From Zarea fungicola (Eukaryota > Ascomycota > Sordariomycetes > Hypocreales > Cordycipitaceae): a stretch of 64,000 nt of DNA. The first letter of the stretch is position 1. Every line of letters starts with the position of its first letter. The DNA is taken from assembly GCA_900169235.1 (NCBI GenBank), contig FWCC01000328.1, forward strand, positions 248,001 through 312,000, written 5' to 3'. The notes under the pieces are model-generated. The model saw nothing but the letters and a program-made list of their open reading frames with translations. It made no database searches and was not told where the DNA came from. Below are positions 48,096 through 59,436 of this stretch, one piece after another. A program made the position numbers and the translations under genes.

Positions 48096-49718
48096 GCGTA
48101 AGTTGTCGGCTCTTGTATAAAAAATGATTTTCTAGATTTTGTATTTGTGTAAAACATATCTAATTAGACTGCAGTAATAGACTTGATTGAGTGCACGGGA
48201 TTGGTCTATCGGGACACTGGGGTCATCTTATTCAAGGTTGTTGCAGTTGGTTTCGTTGCTCGTTGACCTTTCGCTTAAGTAATGCGTTGTCCATACCTAG
48301 ACGGTCTACTAAGTAACGCCAAAAATTAATATTCTTCATATGGTGGCTGAGGCGTGATTCAAAGTTGGAGACAAGGAAACACTTAATGCAGTAACAAGTG
48401 AGCCGTCAACATTTGACGGTCGCTTTGTCACTGCTAAGAACCGGAATACCAGTATCTAACGAAAATCATCAAATATTCACAAAGTAAATTATGAGAGTGT
48501 AGTTATGTGCAAGTATGAACTACTTGCGTCAAGCTATGAGCATGTAGAAAGACTAACTCCGCCGAAGGACGATCAAGTAAATCATTTACTCTTTATGATA
48601 GACTGTAACTAATAGGTCTCAATATGGTGAAATCATATGAAGAAGAATAGAGTTGGCAACTTCTTTTGTCTCGTGGTTAAGACGGCATGTAACGTGTAGC
48701 GACGTCCAGCGGACGACACGTTATGAATGGGTGAATTATTACGCCCAGGACAGCCTCATTCGCCAGCATTTTCCTTGGGGGGTGAGCTTGATGAACTTGA
48801 CGGTAATTATCAATGGATACATAGCCATGTTTTCTCAGAAAAAGCGAACCTCTGGAGAACCTGTGGCGGAGACATGAGAACCCGTTGTCGGCTGAGCCAG
48901 TGTATAAATCAGTACAACTAGTGAGTAGTTAAGAGTTGTCTATATAAATTAGTAACGGGCTGCTACGTAGTACTTGTTGAATGTAAAAAATTACATGAGC
49001 CTGTTAATGACTTCGTAACCTTGACACACAAAGCTCTCCAGGCCTCCCTGCGAAAAGATGGCTCATTGGGCCATTTGTGATTCCTATGAGTTGCCACCAA
49101 TAATAAATAGGTAGCTGGCCGCCTCTGCGTTGCGTAGGCCTTGTATGCCTCGCTGACCTGGACGCTGGGGTATTGCCTAGCAGGAATAACGCGGCGCAAC
49201 GCCACGTAGACTGGCGGTCATGGTAACACAACGCACCTGGACTGTGACTCACAAGGCGTCCAAAAAGGCGTTTTTTTTTGGCGCCAAATGTTCAGATTAT
49301 TGAGAAAATAGTTGTGGACGAAGGAATACTAAACCAAATACGGCTATTTCAAGTGCTTCCCCTGCTTGTTCAGTAAACTAATTTGGATTTCTCGGCCCGC
49401 CGACGCCACTCTCCGATGGTGGTCTGTATTCCTTGAGTCTTGTGTTGTTGTCAATGTTAGTGTCCGCGGATACCTTCGGGATATCCTTCAAGGACCAACA
49501 GTAGTCAGAGTTGGAATTAATGGGATATTAGTTCATGGTACCGTATTCGCAACAGCCGGCTGTTTCTTGCCCACAATCTCTGCAGAAGGTAGAGCAGTGG
49601 TAAACATCTAGCGTTTATAGAACAAACTGCTCGGGCTAATAAAAATCTCCGTCAAATGTATAGGAACACACCGTTCGAGGGCCGTGTTACTCTGTTTATT
49701 TCTGCGTAACGTTTTACA

Positions 49719-49727
49719 TACGGAGTA
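49719..49727 (+). repeat. TACGGAGTA motif, copy 3
   Basis: Exact 9-base copy in intergenic DNA. Confidence 0.5.
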
Positions 49728-50699
49728 CTGAGAAGGCCTTTTACATATATACATGCCTCTCTTCCGTTAAAGACAATTGACAGCTCCCAATCGGTGGGTA
49801 CATTGTTAGTTACGACAAAGCGCATGCATTATGGGGCTCCGATCGATGGGGCGTACTGAAAAGAAATCTAGCCCACTGCTGCCTGATTTGAAGGAGGAAA
49901 GTTCCAAGGTTCCTATGAATAACTAGAAAAAAATCGGGGAGAGTAAGACAGAAACAGTCATAGCAGTTGTGCTCACCCATACCCGGTATTTGATTAGTTA
50001 TCTTCACTCTTGTTGTCCACGCAAGCGTTATGTAGTGAACTTGCCCAAACTCTCTGGTCTCAGCTCCATGCCAAGCATTGGAGACAGCCCTGCCCGACCC
50101 CTGGTCCGTCTGAACATTAGTTAACCATTGGCGCTGAACGGCGTGGCTTGGGATGAGTTGCTGTGGGGGATAGCACCGCCCGTTACTCCATAACGAAGTG
50201 GGATGCGCTCTCATGCAGCAATGGCGCGGCACAGCTGGAAAGCCACTAACAACTAATACGGTTATAAGATCTTTCAATACGGAGCACATTACACATCAAC
50301 CATCAATCGTGATGCTGTATGGTTTGCCTGGTCTACATAAGCTCGCTTGCGATTCTGTCTAATCTCCATATTAATGCAGATGCGTGACCGGTTCCCTCCA
50401 TACACTCTAATCAGTAAGCCCTTTGGTGGAGATGATTGCTTCGGTGGCGGTGGACGTGGTTTCCGCCAGGACTGGACCTCCATTGATTGAAGCTGCTTTT
50501 TCTCATTTCTATGCAACTATAATTCCTGTGACATGGAAATTTTGCGTGGGTCGAAACCAGACCCAGAGAGCCAGAGATGGCTGCCTAGTTTCTCGCTATT
50601 TCACATGTCGTAAGAATCGAGAAAAGCTATATAAAAGCTGTAACCTGCCACTGCCTTCGTAAATCCGAGAAGAGGCGTCAGTTACATTGCCACTTGACG

Positions 50700-50708
50700 T
50701 ACTCCGTA
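50700..50708 (-). repeat. TACGGAGTA motif, copy 4
   Basis: Exact copy (TACTCCGTA on the + strand) about 590 bp before the BCS1-like start codon. Confidence 0.5.
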
Positions 50709-51294
50709 CACTCAGCTTGTCCAACGCTCTAGCCCACGTATGTATTGATTGCTTCGCCTTTTCACCTTTCTAACTATGTTAGTTTGTACAAACTGCCCCA
50801 GTTCAGGGACTTCTCGCCACTAAAAAAGCAACTTATTTTTGCGCCCGATCCTTCAGCTAGCCCCAGACAAGAGTAGAGTGCGTGACGTTTGCCCTGGTTG
50901 GAGCCTTGTCCAATTTTGGTGGCTGTCTTGCGGCGCATTTGTGAGAGCTCATCTGTATTTATTGCAGAAAGGCGGCCCGTCACCATTTTGCACAGAAAAT
51001 CTGCTTTGTACAGCCCGGAAATTTTCCCCATTACACCTCTATTTTTGTCTTCCTTTCCGAGACCTCTGTCTGTGTTTGTGTAAGAGCCGCTGTCGTTTTT
51101 GCTCAGCTGCCACCGATTCCATCGTTACCTACATCTGGTGTAAGTCACGGCGACACCACAGGCAAACTATCAAGCAAGCAGGGATTAGCCTTTGCTTGTG
51201 CTACCGCTCTTGGGCATTAAACGTCAGCCTGATTCCGCCCGTCTCTTTGGCGTAGCAAAGTGCTTTTCATTTTCAAGAACAACTTTGAGAAAAT

Positions 51295-53223
51295 ATGGTT
51301 TCCATGATGGATTCATTATCGCTGCAACTTTCGCCGCTTTTTCAGCAGCAGCAGCAGCAAAATGGAACTGCGAGCGGCGGCGGGGGCAACAACACGACCG
51401 ACGCCGGTGGCTTCCCGGCCGGAATCTTTGATACACTCTTGACGACGGCAGGCACCGTTTCGCCGCTTTCGCAGCTGCTGCTTTTTGTTTACAGGTTACT
51501 CGGCACGCAGTTTGGCATCGATCCCTCGGTCCTCCTCACCGCCGTCGGCGTTATCTGGGGCTTGTCCAAAATCTTCAACCAAGTATACTTTTACGTCGAG
51601 TCCGTCGTCGAGCGCTTTCTCATGTGCTCCATGCAGATCGGAGAGGATGACCACATATACGACCACATCATGAAGTTTCTTGCGCAGCACCCATCCATCA
51701 AGAGCAGCAAGCAGCTCACTGCGCAGACTGTATACCGAAGCGCTTGGGACGATGACGATGAAGAAGACGAGGGAAAGGCGCTGTTTCTGACAAATGGCGG
51801 TGATGATGAGAATTCTGGAAACCAGTATCTCAACTTTTCGAACCAGGCCGCCACCTCGTCGCCGCGGTACATCCCGGCGTTGGGCCGTTCGGGATTCTGG
51901 CACAAGGGTACTTACTTTAAGCTTCTGCGCTTCAAGGAGGCCTTTGCCAACAGCAATGGATGGGGTCCCATGAAGGATATCGAATCCATCAAGATCGGCT
52001 GCTTCGGCAGGTCCATTAATCCCATCAAAGAGCTACTTGCAGATGCCAAGGCGCTGTATTGGAAGGACATGTCGCAAAAGACGACCATATACCGTCCGCG
52101 TGCCAAGGAAATGCGCCGCGACTATAACATGTGGCAGCAGGTGGCACGCCGTCCGGTTCGTCCCATTCGCACTGTCGTGTTGGATCACAAGGAGAAACAT
52201 GACGTCCTGGCCGATGTGAATGAATATCTGCATCCTGCTACTCCACGCTGGTATGCCTCTCGTGGTATCCCGCTGCGCCGCGGTTATCTGTTCCACGGTC
52301 CGCCTGGTACTGGCAAGACGAGTTTCTCATTTGCACTTGCCGGCGTCTTTGGTATTGACATTTACGTCATTAGTCTTCAGGACATTAGCGTTACTGAAGA
52401 GGATCTTGCCGTTCTCTTTACTAAGCTGCCCCGCCGGTGCGTCATTCTCTTGGAGGATATTGACAGTGCTGGTCTTCGCCGTGAGGGAGAGACAGCCACC
52501 GACGACAACAAGGACAAGGACAAAGACAAGAAGAAGGATAAATCAAAGTCCAAAGAAAAAGCCAAGACCGATGATGTATCATCTTCCAGTGACAGTGACA
52601 GCGACTCGTCCTCGAGCGAGGAGGAAGTCAAGTCGAAAAAGAAGCGTCGTCGCGGCGCTCAAACCGAAACCACACGAAAGCGCGGATCCAAGAAAGGCAT
52701 ATCCCTCTCGGGCCTCTTGAACGCCATTGACGGAGTTGCCTCTCACGAGGGCCGTGTTCTCATCATGACGACAAACAAGCCCGAGTCCCTTGATGAGGCT
52801 CTGGTCCGCCCCGGCCGCGTCGATGTCCAGGTTGGTTTTGCCCATGCGTCTGCATTTCAAGTTGAAGAACTGTTCCAGCGCATGTATGAGCTGCCACCCA
52901 TGTCTAAAAAGGCACAAGAAACCAAGAAGATGGTCACTGCCAACGGGCACGCCAAAAAGTCGAGCGTGGCGCAGCAGCACGATCTACTGCGCGAGCAGGC
53001 TAATCAGGCGTATAAAGTGGACGTGGATATGGAGGATCTAAAAGAGATCGCAAAGGAGTTTGCTAAATGCATCCCCGAAGACAAGTTTTCACCTGCCGAG
53101 GTGCAGGGATTCCTGCTTAAGAGAAAGAAGAGCCCGCGTAAGGCACTCGAGGAAGTGCATGCATGGGTAGAGGCGTCGCTCAAGCAGAAGGAATCCAAGT
53201 CCAAGGTTGTGACGGTGCAGTAA
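51295..53223 (+). CDS. BCS1-like AAA ATPase
   Basis: Intronless, 642 aa. BCS1 proteins are inner-mitochondrial-membrane AAA ATPases; yeast Bcs1 inserts the Rieske protein into complex III, but fungi carry several diverged paralogues of unknown role. The N-terminus is Gln/Gly/Asn-rich, then there are one or two hydrophobic segments (VSPLSQLLLFVYRLL and VLLTAVGVIWGLSKIF) and a BCS1-N-like domain with the FWHKGTYFKLLRF region. The AAA module has Walker A GPPGTGKT at 335-342, Walker B CVILLEDID (D388) and sensor-1 IMTTN, with the RPGRVDV arginine region. Between Walker B and sensor-1 lies a charged insertion of about 75 residues (KDKDKDKKKDK, then Ser/Asp, then KKKRRRG) that canonical Bcs1 lacks. 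This and the long tail suggest a paralogue rather than the Rieske chaperone. Confidence 0.88.
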   Translation: MVSMMDSLSLQLSPLFQQQQQQNGTASGGGGNNTTDAGGFPAGIFDTLLTTAGTVSPLSQLLLFVYRLLGTQFGIDPSVLLTAVGVIWGLSKIFNQVYFYVESVVERFLMCSMQIGEDDHIYDHIMKFLAQHPSIKSSKQLTAQTVYRSAWDDDDEEDEGKALFLTNGGDDENSGNQYLNFSNQAATSSPRYIPALGRSGFWHKGTYFKLLRFKEAFANSNGWGPMKDIESIKIGCFGRSINPIKELLADAKALYWKDMSQKTTIYRPRAKEMRRDYNMWQQVARRPVRPIRTVVLDHKEKHDVLADVNEYLHPATPRWYASRGIPLRRGYLFHGPPGTGKTSFSFALAGVFGIDIYVISLQDISVTEEDLAVLFTKLPRRCVILLEDIDSAGLRREGETATDDNKDKDKDKKKDKSKSKEKAKTDDVSSSSDSDSDSSSSEEEVKSKKKRRRGAQTETTRKRGSKKGISLSGLLNAIDGVASHEGRVLIMTTNKPESLDEALVRPGRVDVQVGFAHASAFQVEELFQRMYELPPMSKKAQETKKMVTANGHAKKSSVAQQHDLLREQANQAYKVDVDMEDLKEIAKEFAKCIPEDKFSPAEVQGFLLKRKKSPRKALEEVHAWVEASLKQKESKSKVVTVQ

Positions 53224-53506
53224 GTGCTCACGTGGCTTCGTACCAGGTATGAGGAATGATGGTATTTATAACGAAAGGTGTTTCTTTCCTACTATCGTGT
53301 ATGCTATTGTTTGAAGTTTATGATTGACGTGGGTTCATCGTATAAAGGAAGGCTGCTCAGAGCACAGGTACACCTGATTGTATTGGAATAGTTTTCATAT
53401 TTGCATTTGCATTTTTATCTCATTTTACGGCATTCATTTGATCTATATACGGGATCCTAAACTAGTCTGGTTCAAATATATATGAAGAGTCCAATACAGA
53501 CTCGCG

Positions 53507-55935
53507 CTACCTTTGCCTACGAATAAACTCTTCCAACACGTTCCTTGTTAACTGTGCAATGTTGTTCTGGAACTGATTCCAGCCCAGAGAAAGCAGCCAG
53601 TTTATACTCCCGACACTGAAAACGGCACCACCACCACTCGACTCGTAATATATCATGTCAGAGCGCACCTCTCTCGTCTGTGGCCCGAGCACATTCTGGT
53701 ATGGGAATGCTAGATCTTCAGGGAACATGCCAAACTCGGCAGAGTGTGGTACACTCGTCGCCAGAACTACGGTATTGCGCGGGCTGCCATTGGCATAGTC
53801 GCATTTGTCAATCTCGTCGCCGCTTGCGCCGCCGCCAAAGCCATGTTCGCCGAGCAGTTCGTCGTTGTCGATGCCAGTAAACATCCATGAGAAAGCCACA
53901 TCCTTACTCGCCTCTGTGCGTTTATATGGTACGCCAGGTCCCTGAAGATAATTAATTTTGGTTAGTTGAAGTAAATAGCATACTTAGGGGGGATTCTTTT
54001 TATTTTCTTGACTTACAGTTCCTTTTGCACAGGTGCCGACACCAAAGAGATGATTGGGCGACATGCCACGAGATCGCCAAAGAAGACCTGATTGTCCATT
54101 GCTGCTGAAAATACGGCCCCCTCCTTCACAGGTAAATGGACGAATGCCCTCTCCACCTCTTCGGATTTCAACGCGATGGGGGCTCCCTGGAAGAGTGGCA
54201 CAGCTCCAATAGAATCCGTTGCCCCCAAGGTACATGACGCTTCCGCCAGCCTTGATGAAGTCGGCATAGGCACCAAGGCTCCTAGTTGTGTGATATTCGG
54301 GATGAGAGCCAGTTACTATGGTACCGTAGCTTCTTATGGCGTCTTTTCCATTTTCATGCATATCATGATCGCAAACAATATCATACGGAACTCCAATTCG
54401 TTCCAGAAACTCAATCATAAGTAGATCAGCGCTCAAGCCGCGCGGACGATGAAAATTCCAGCTAACATAATCTGGCCGCATGTTCAAGATCGGTCTCTTC
54501 GCCGTGGAGAAGATGACGCCGGATCGGTCGTTGTGTATGTCATAGCAGGATAGTCCAAGGTCATTCCTTCGCACAGTCTTTTCCGCATGTCGATCTGGTA
54601 TGACGGTCCAGACCGATGATGGATTGTCTCGAAGGTGTGCTCTGTCATACACATGCTCATTTGCGTATGCAAGGTACTTTTTAATGTTAAAACAAGCTTG
54701 CTCGGAGGGCTTTTGGTAGGTAGCACTCACAGTAAAGGTGGATATGATGTAGGCTACCTTTGCTCCTGTCGCTTTCGCGGTCGCTGGTGTTGAACGCACG
54801 AAAAAGGGGACCGTATCCCGCTCTCTGCCATGTATATCCTCAAGCTCAACTGCATATACACCGGACCTTAGAGTCTCAGGCAAAGCAATGGTAAAATCCG
54901 TCTCCCAGGCTGCATCATCAAGGTCATCCTCATGAAAGTGAATTGCGCCATAGCCATACGTTGCCTTTGTCCAATCTGATTCCATCCCGTCCCAGTCATG
55001 GCCGGTTACTGCTCTCGTTGGGGAATTGATAACACGTCCACTGACTTTGGATATGCCTCCAGTGACTTGAACAATTGCGTCACTCGAAATGCTGCGTGAA
55101 AAGTCCCACTGAGCCAAGACTGCTCCTTGTTCAGCAGCTGATCTCAGTTTTGGGCTATCAATACGGCCGTTGAAGAAGTTGGTGGGATATCCGGATGCTT
55201 CATCGGCTGTTGCTGCGAAGGATGCGGCGAAAAGGAGCTTACACGGCTTGGAACAGTCCGAGTCGCCGTTTAAGGTTCGTGTGGCTTTTATCAAAGGCGG
55301 TGGGACATCGGCGACAAGAGGCAGGGGAATGATATCATATGTAAGAACCCTGCCTTGGATGTCAAAGTGCAATTCTACCCATCTTTTCAAATCGGGTTTA
55401 AATCCAGTGGATATGACATCAACTGCATTGCCAATTCCAATCCAAAATTCAACATATCCTTCAGAAGACAATACCACTGCAAACCCGGTCTTTGTGGACG
55501 CGTCAAGCGTAGAAACAATGGTCTGGGCGTGGTTTGCTTTTGGCAGATGGGACTGGAAGAAAACAGTGAAACCCACACCAGTAGACGTAGGATATTCCGC
55601 TTCATCAATAATGCCAAATGATCCTGGGTGTGCAGTCTGAAAGCGTCCTTTACACTTGCCGGGAGCGATGGAGGTCACTTGTTCTTGTCTCATACCCGAG
55701 GTTTCTGTTCCTTGTGGCCCGTGAACCATCCGAACCAGGCGATATCTCAGTTCCGGCTCAGTTGATGAGATCTGAGGCGCATTAGAGACTTATAAATAAT
55801 TCAATCCATTTATATTTTGCAAGTTTCTCTAATTACCTTGACCTCTACAGTGTCTCCAGGGCTCGCGATCCAGGGCTCGACATACCCAGTGATCTCTGCG
55901 GGGTAGTCGTTGGCAGGGGAGGTTGACAAAACCAT
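53507..55935 (-). CDS. N,N-dimethylformamidase large-subunit homologue
   Basis: Three exons, 55935-55837, 55771-54017 and 53941-53507; 762 aa, the same length I recall for the bacterial DmfA2 subunit. Bacterial DMFase hydrolyses dimethylformamide to dimethylamine and formate using a mononuclear iron held by two Tyr and one Glu. The first ~60 residues form a beta-sandwich start (YVEPWIASPGDTVEVK), followed by a concanavalin/LamG-like part (residues about 70-260) and the DMFA2-type C-terminal catalytic region. Candidate ligands are Y402, Y443 and E525, with H523 in GSHPEY and a possible base E661 in SGDEID; the spacing matches the published enzyme (as I recall 399/440/519/521/657). No small subunit gene is seen nearby. 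The true substrate is unknown; amide hydrolysis is inferred. It is divergent from the CMD-like gene. Confidence 0.85.
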
Positions 55936-56575
55936 GATAAGCCGTAGGGCGCAGAATGCTAAAGTTTAGAAGATTATATGTACTGTTTCGTGACGACTTA
56001 AACTACTTCTTCTTTTGAAGCGTCTGGAAGAGTGGTGCGCATACCATATGCTTCTGACAACGACGGAACGATGACGCCGATGGTAGATCGGAGTTTCCAG
56101 CTTCGGTGGGGGGTAGGACGACTGATGAAAGCTGGTCTGAAGAAATTGCGAAAAGTCCCTGATATTAAAATGTTGGCAAGCAGATGACCTGAGGCTTGTA
56201 AGAATAGTCCTTCAGATAAGTCTTCTCGGCTCCGGGTATGACGGCTACCCAATGCGGCAATGTTAACAGTTGCCCCACGCCCAGTGCGCCATCCTGTGCC
56301 AATCTCGTCAACACGATGTGGGGGTATGCTTCTGCTGCATAATGCCAATAAGCAGATGATGATGTTGATTTTGAACAGGTATATGCAGAAGCACAGGTTA
56401 GAATCGAAATATCATATGAAATACCTCCTTGAGAAGCCAACACGAGAAGTACAGGCCTTGAGCCAGACACTTAGCAAAGCACTATCTCTTATTGGCGCAA
56501 ATTGTATTTTGGGCATTTCTTTTTTCTTTCCCTTTCCAAGTAGTCCCCCGGACCCAGGAACAACTTGCACTCAAG
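55936..56575. promoter_or_regulatory. Divergent promoter, DMFase-like and CMD-like genes
   Basis: 640 bp between two start codons facing away from each other, suitable for joint control. No known element is certain. Short minus frames inside have no family features. Confidence 0.45.
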
Positions 56576-57196
56576 ATGAACCGTCTTGGCTTACTTCGGC
56601 CAGAGGAGCTCACACCACAGCAAAAGCCGCTCTATGACCTCATTAGTGAATATGCGCTCCAAACCCCGTACGTGCAGATTGCCACATGCCCCGGGTGCAT
56701 GTTTTCTGACGGGCTCGGCAGGTTTGTTACAAGGTATTCGACTGGAGAGCTCGTTGGAGCATTTGCCCTCTTGCTTCATAATCCATCATTTGGGCGCCTC
56801 TGGTTTGACCTCGACCGTGGTGTTGGATCTTTGCCATTGACTCCAAAAATACGCGAAGTCGCGATTCTTGTTGTCGCTGCGCAGACGCACTGTGACTACG
56901 AGGCATACGCACACAACGTGCTGGCGGAGATGCGAGGCATCACCCAGACGGAGAGGCTGGAGATTGCAGGGGGGAACTGCCCGGATTCACTCGGGAATGA
57001 TGAGAAGCTTGCATGGGAGGTTGCGACAGGGCTGGGCAAGCCTGGCCCGCTAGACCAGGGTCTCTGGGATAAAGGCATCGACGCGATTGGAAGAGAGAGC
57101 TTGGTATCGATTGTGCACATTGTCGGGTTTTATCACTATGTGTCTATTATTTTAAACGGGTTTGATGTCAAAGTACCAGATAATCACCCTAATTAG
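56576..57196 (+). CDS. Carboxymuconolactone decarboxylase-like (AhpD-fold) protein
   Basis: Single exon, 206 aa from the ATG at 56576; the frame is open upstream but only from a TTG. The AhpD/CMD core shows REVAILVVAAQTHCDYEAYAHN: a Glu, then C106-x-x-E109-x-x-x-H113. The second Cys of the peroxidatic CxxC pair is replaced by Glu, so an AhpD-type alkylhydroperoxidase role is unlikely and a decarboxylase-like or isomerase-like role is more probable. The C-terminal part repeats the helical hairpin pattern. It is divergently paired with the DMFase homologue and just upstream of a Zn2Cys6 regulator. The substrate is unknown. Confidence 0.85.
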   Translation: MNRLGLLRPEELTPQQKPLYDLISEYALQTPYVQIATCPGCMFSDGLGRFVTRYSTGELVGAFALLLHNPSFGRLWFDLDRGVGSLPLTPKIREVAILVVAAQTHCDYEAYAHNVLAEMRGITQTERLEIAGGNCPDSLGNDEKLAWEVATGLGKPGPLDQGLWDKGIDAIGRESLVSIVHIVGFYHYVSIILNGFDVKVPDNHPN

Positions 57197-57879
57197 GAAT
57201 GTGAAACTGCACATTTTGCTAGAATATATATCCAAGACGCTGCAAGCTGCAAGACTTGTGCGGCAGCCTTCAGCTAACAGCCATAGGACAAACTCGCAAC
57301 GGTTATGAGTAAATGTTACCGGCACTTGTCGGCTATTTCTGCCGTTATCAAATCGAAGGAACTTCGTCGGGCAACTATCCCGGAGTTACTGAATTTAGCA
57401 GTCCGCCCTAAATCGACCAGGTCAGCGAAGTGGCGTCGTACCAGGTCAACTGATCCCTGGTGATGATGCATCAGACAGCTGGCATCTAGATCGCTTCATG
57501 GATGATACAAATTTATAAAATTCTCTAAATATTAATGAAAAATATAAGCTGAAATTTGGGGACCTACATTATTTAACTTATCCCAGTTACTTTTGTCTCA
57601 ATCTTCCCCAGCTGTCATCAAGTTAGACCCCCACTTATCCACCCACGGATGGTGATCAAGTTAAAGCAAACGTGAAGATTTTGTCACCCCGCAATCTTGC
57701 CCGAGAACGACCTTGCGTGAAATCCGCCGTGACATTGCTGCCAAGATACTCATCGAATTGCCCCAGCACTGCATACGCAAACGAGGCGCTATGCTTTGTG
57801 TGGCATTCGAGGGACGACACCCCACTGTCGCGCCATTCTTGATGAAGCCGGCGTTCATCGGCCGTGACACCGCAACGCA
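57197..57879. promoter_or_regulatory. Intergenic, upstream of the Zn2Cys6 gene
   Basis: 683 bp, non-coding; short minus-strand frames at 57656-57892 are not supported. No distinct element is recognised. Confidence 0.35.
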
Positions 57880-59436
57880 ATGAGCGCGCCAAATGATGCA
57901 GAGGTCAACAAAAACAGGAGAACCAGAACTGGGTGCTGGACCTGCAGGGAATCTGGATACAAATGCGATGAGGTGAAGCCTATTTGTGGTCGCTGCTCAC
58001 GGCTCAAGAAGCAATGTCAAGGATATAACTTGCGGCTCAAATGGCTGCAAAATACAACGACGAGGGGCAAGAATACTGGTGAAAGAAAATTTCGAATGCA
58101 TCAGGGTCAGAATAAGGACAATCCTTGGTATGCAAATGGCCGGAATGGCAAGGCTACCACCACTGCTATAGCCATAACGCCAGAACACTCACCTAGGACG
58201 GATTTCTCGGCAACAAATAGTTCCGACTCTAGCTCGGTGATATCCATAGGACACAGATGGGAATTCGGCGGCGAGAGTAGCAGTCCAGATCCATCATCAT
58301 ACCTGGGCTGCATACGGGACACAACTTCCTTGGAGCTAGGAGATTATCGTCTGCTCCACCACTTTACCACAGTGCTCTCGACTTTGATCTCCCCAAAGTC
58401 GATGGCAAATCCTTTCCAAACCCATCTCACCAGCATGGCATTTGAGCGAGGACCCCTGCAGTCCGCTATTTTGTCTCTTGCGGCAAGCCATTTGGAAAAA
58501 ATGTCTCCGCAGGCAGGGCCGGGGACCGCACTGGCTGCAACGCGACACTACCAGATGACGGTGCGGTCTCTGGCAGCTGCAGTGGAGAGCTCCACAGACA
58601 TCCTGTCAGATTCAACACTTGCAGCTATTTTGATGCTTCAAGTAAGACGGCAGTTTGTGGACGATATGAATGAAGCTCCAGAGTGCCACTTGGCTGCTGC
58701 CAAGGAGATAATACGTTTACGCGGTGGTCCCTCGGCATTATCGACCGCTTGCTCCCAGTTTCTTTTTAGTATTTTCAGTTATCATGACATCCTAGGCTCT
58801 ATATCTCAAAAAAGAGTCCCGTTGATTCCTGATCATCGACACATCCTCCCCGACCCGGCAGCTCCCTTTTACAGTGGCATAACGGAGATTCTTGACATTG
58901 TCTCAAGTGTCAGCATGCTGCAGCCTTGGAAAAATGGAACAGAAGAGGTGACGAGCTCTCAGATGAACGCAGCGGTGCAGCTTCTTGAGCATAAGCTGGA
59001 GACATGGTCTCCACCTCCCGAGGCATGCGAGGACCAGGATCTTTTTCACACAGCACGTGCATACCACAGCGCTGCGTATATCTATTTATTACGTGTGGCG
59101 TATAATATCGGTACGCCTCATCCACGGACGTTACACCGCGTCCGGATATGTCTCGATGCACTTGCGCAGGTTCCTGTGACGTCATCGCTTGCCTCAATCC
59201 ATGTCTGGCCATTGTTCACTGCGGGGTGTGAGGCAGTAGAGATGTGTGACCGGCAGTCTATTTGTTTGAGATTTGAAAACATGTACAAGGAACGCGGCAT
59301 GCTGTCGCTAATTCGCGTTCGCGAAGCCATGGAGACGGTATGGGTCTGTAAGGACATGGAAGAGAGCGATGCGCGACAGTCGTTAGGTTGTCTTGAGGCA
59401 CTTGGCGCCTTTGGAGTCCAGATAGATCTGGTCTAA
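57880..59436 (+). CDS. Zn2Cys6 fungal transcription factor
   Basis: Single exon, 518 aa. The binuclear cluster is intact: C19-x2-C22-x6-C29-x6-C36-x2-C39-x6-C46 (GCWTCRESGYKCDE, then ICGRCSRLKKQC). The Tyr/Leu-Arg-Leu-Lys-Trp stretch right after it is typical of factors with the fungal transcription factor 2 domain, and the C-terminal 350 residues (FTTVLSTLISPKSM, AILSLAASHLEK, ILMLQVRRQFVDD, AKEIIRLRGGPSAL) fit that domain. A Ser/Thr-rich linker separates the two. It sits between the CMD-like and dioxygenase genes and is the likely local regulator. It binds CGG-containing sites by analogy. No intron is needed. Confidence 0.92.
   Translation: MSAPNDAEVNKNRRTRTGCWTCRESGYKCDEVKPICGRCSRLKKQCQGYNLRLKWLQNTTTRGKNTGERKFRMHQGQNKDNPWYANGRNGKATTTAIAITPEHSPRTDFSATNSSDSSSVISIGHRWEFGGESSSPDPSSYLGCIRDTTSLELGDYRLLHHFTTVLSTLISPKSMANPFQTHLTSMAFERGPLQSAILSLAASHLEKMSPQAGPGTALAATRHYQMTVRSLAAAVESSTDILSDSTLAAILMLQVRRQFVDDMNEAPECHLAAAKEIIRLRGGPSALSTACSQFLFSIFSYHDILGSISQKRVPLIPDHRHILPDPAAPFYSGITEILDIVSSVSMLQPWKNGTEEVTSSQMNAAVQLLEHKLETWSPPPEACEDQDLFHTARAYHSAAYIYLLRVAYNIGTPHPRTLHRVRICLDALAQVPVTSSLASIHVWPLFTAGCEAVEMCDRQSICLRFENMYKERGMLSLIRVREAMETVWVCKDMEESDARQSLGCLEALGAFGVQIDLV

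Larger units (their letters stand above)
48096..51294. other. Non-coding stretch of 3.2 kb upstream of BCS1-like gene
   Basis: No gene is recognised; a 159-codon minus frame (49810-50289) starts at GTG and has no domain. The region contains two exact TACGGAGTA copies and a near copy (50279), plus AT-rich parts around 48460-48640. The right end is the BCS1-like promoter. Confidence 0.45.

Noticed and set aside
49810..50289. 159-codon minus frame in the 3.2-kb gap
   Set aside because: Starts at GTG, no domain, no splice partners.
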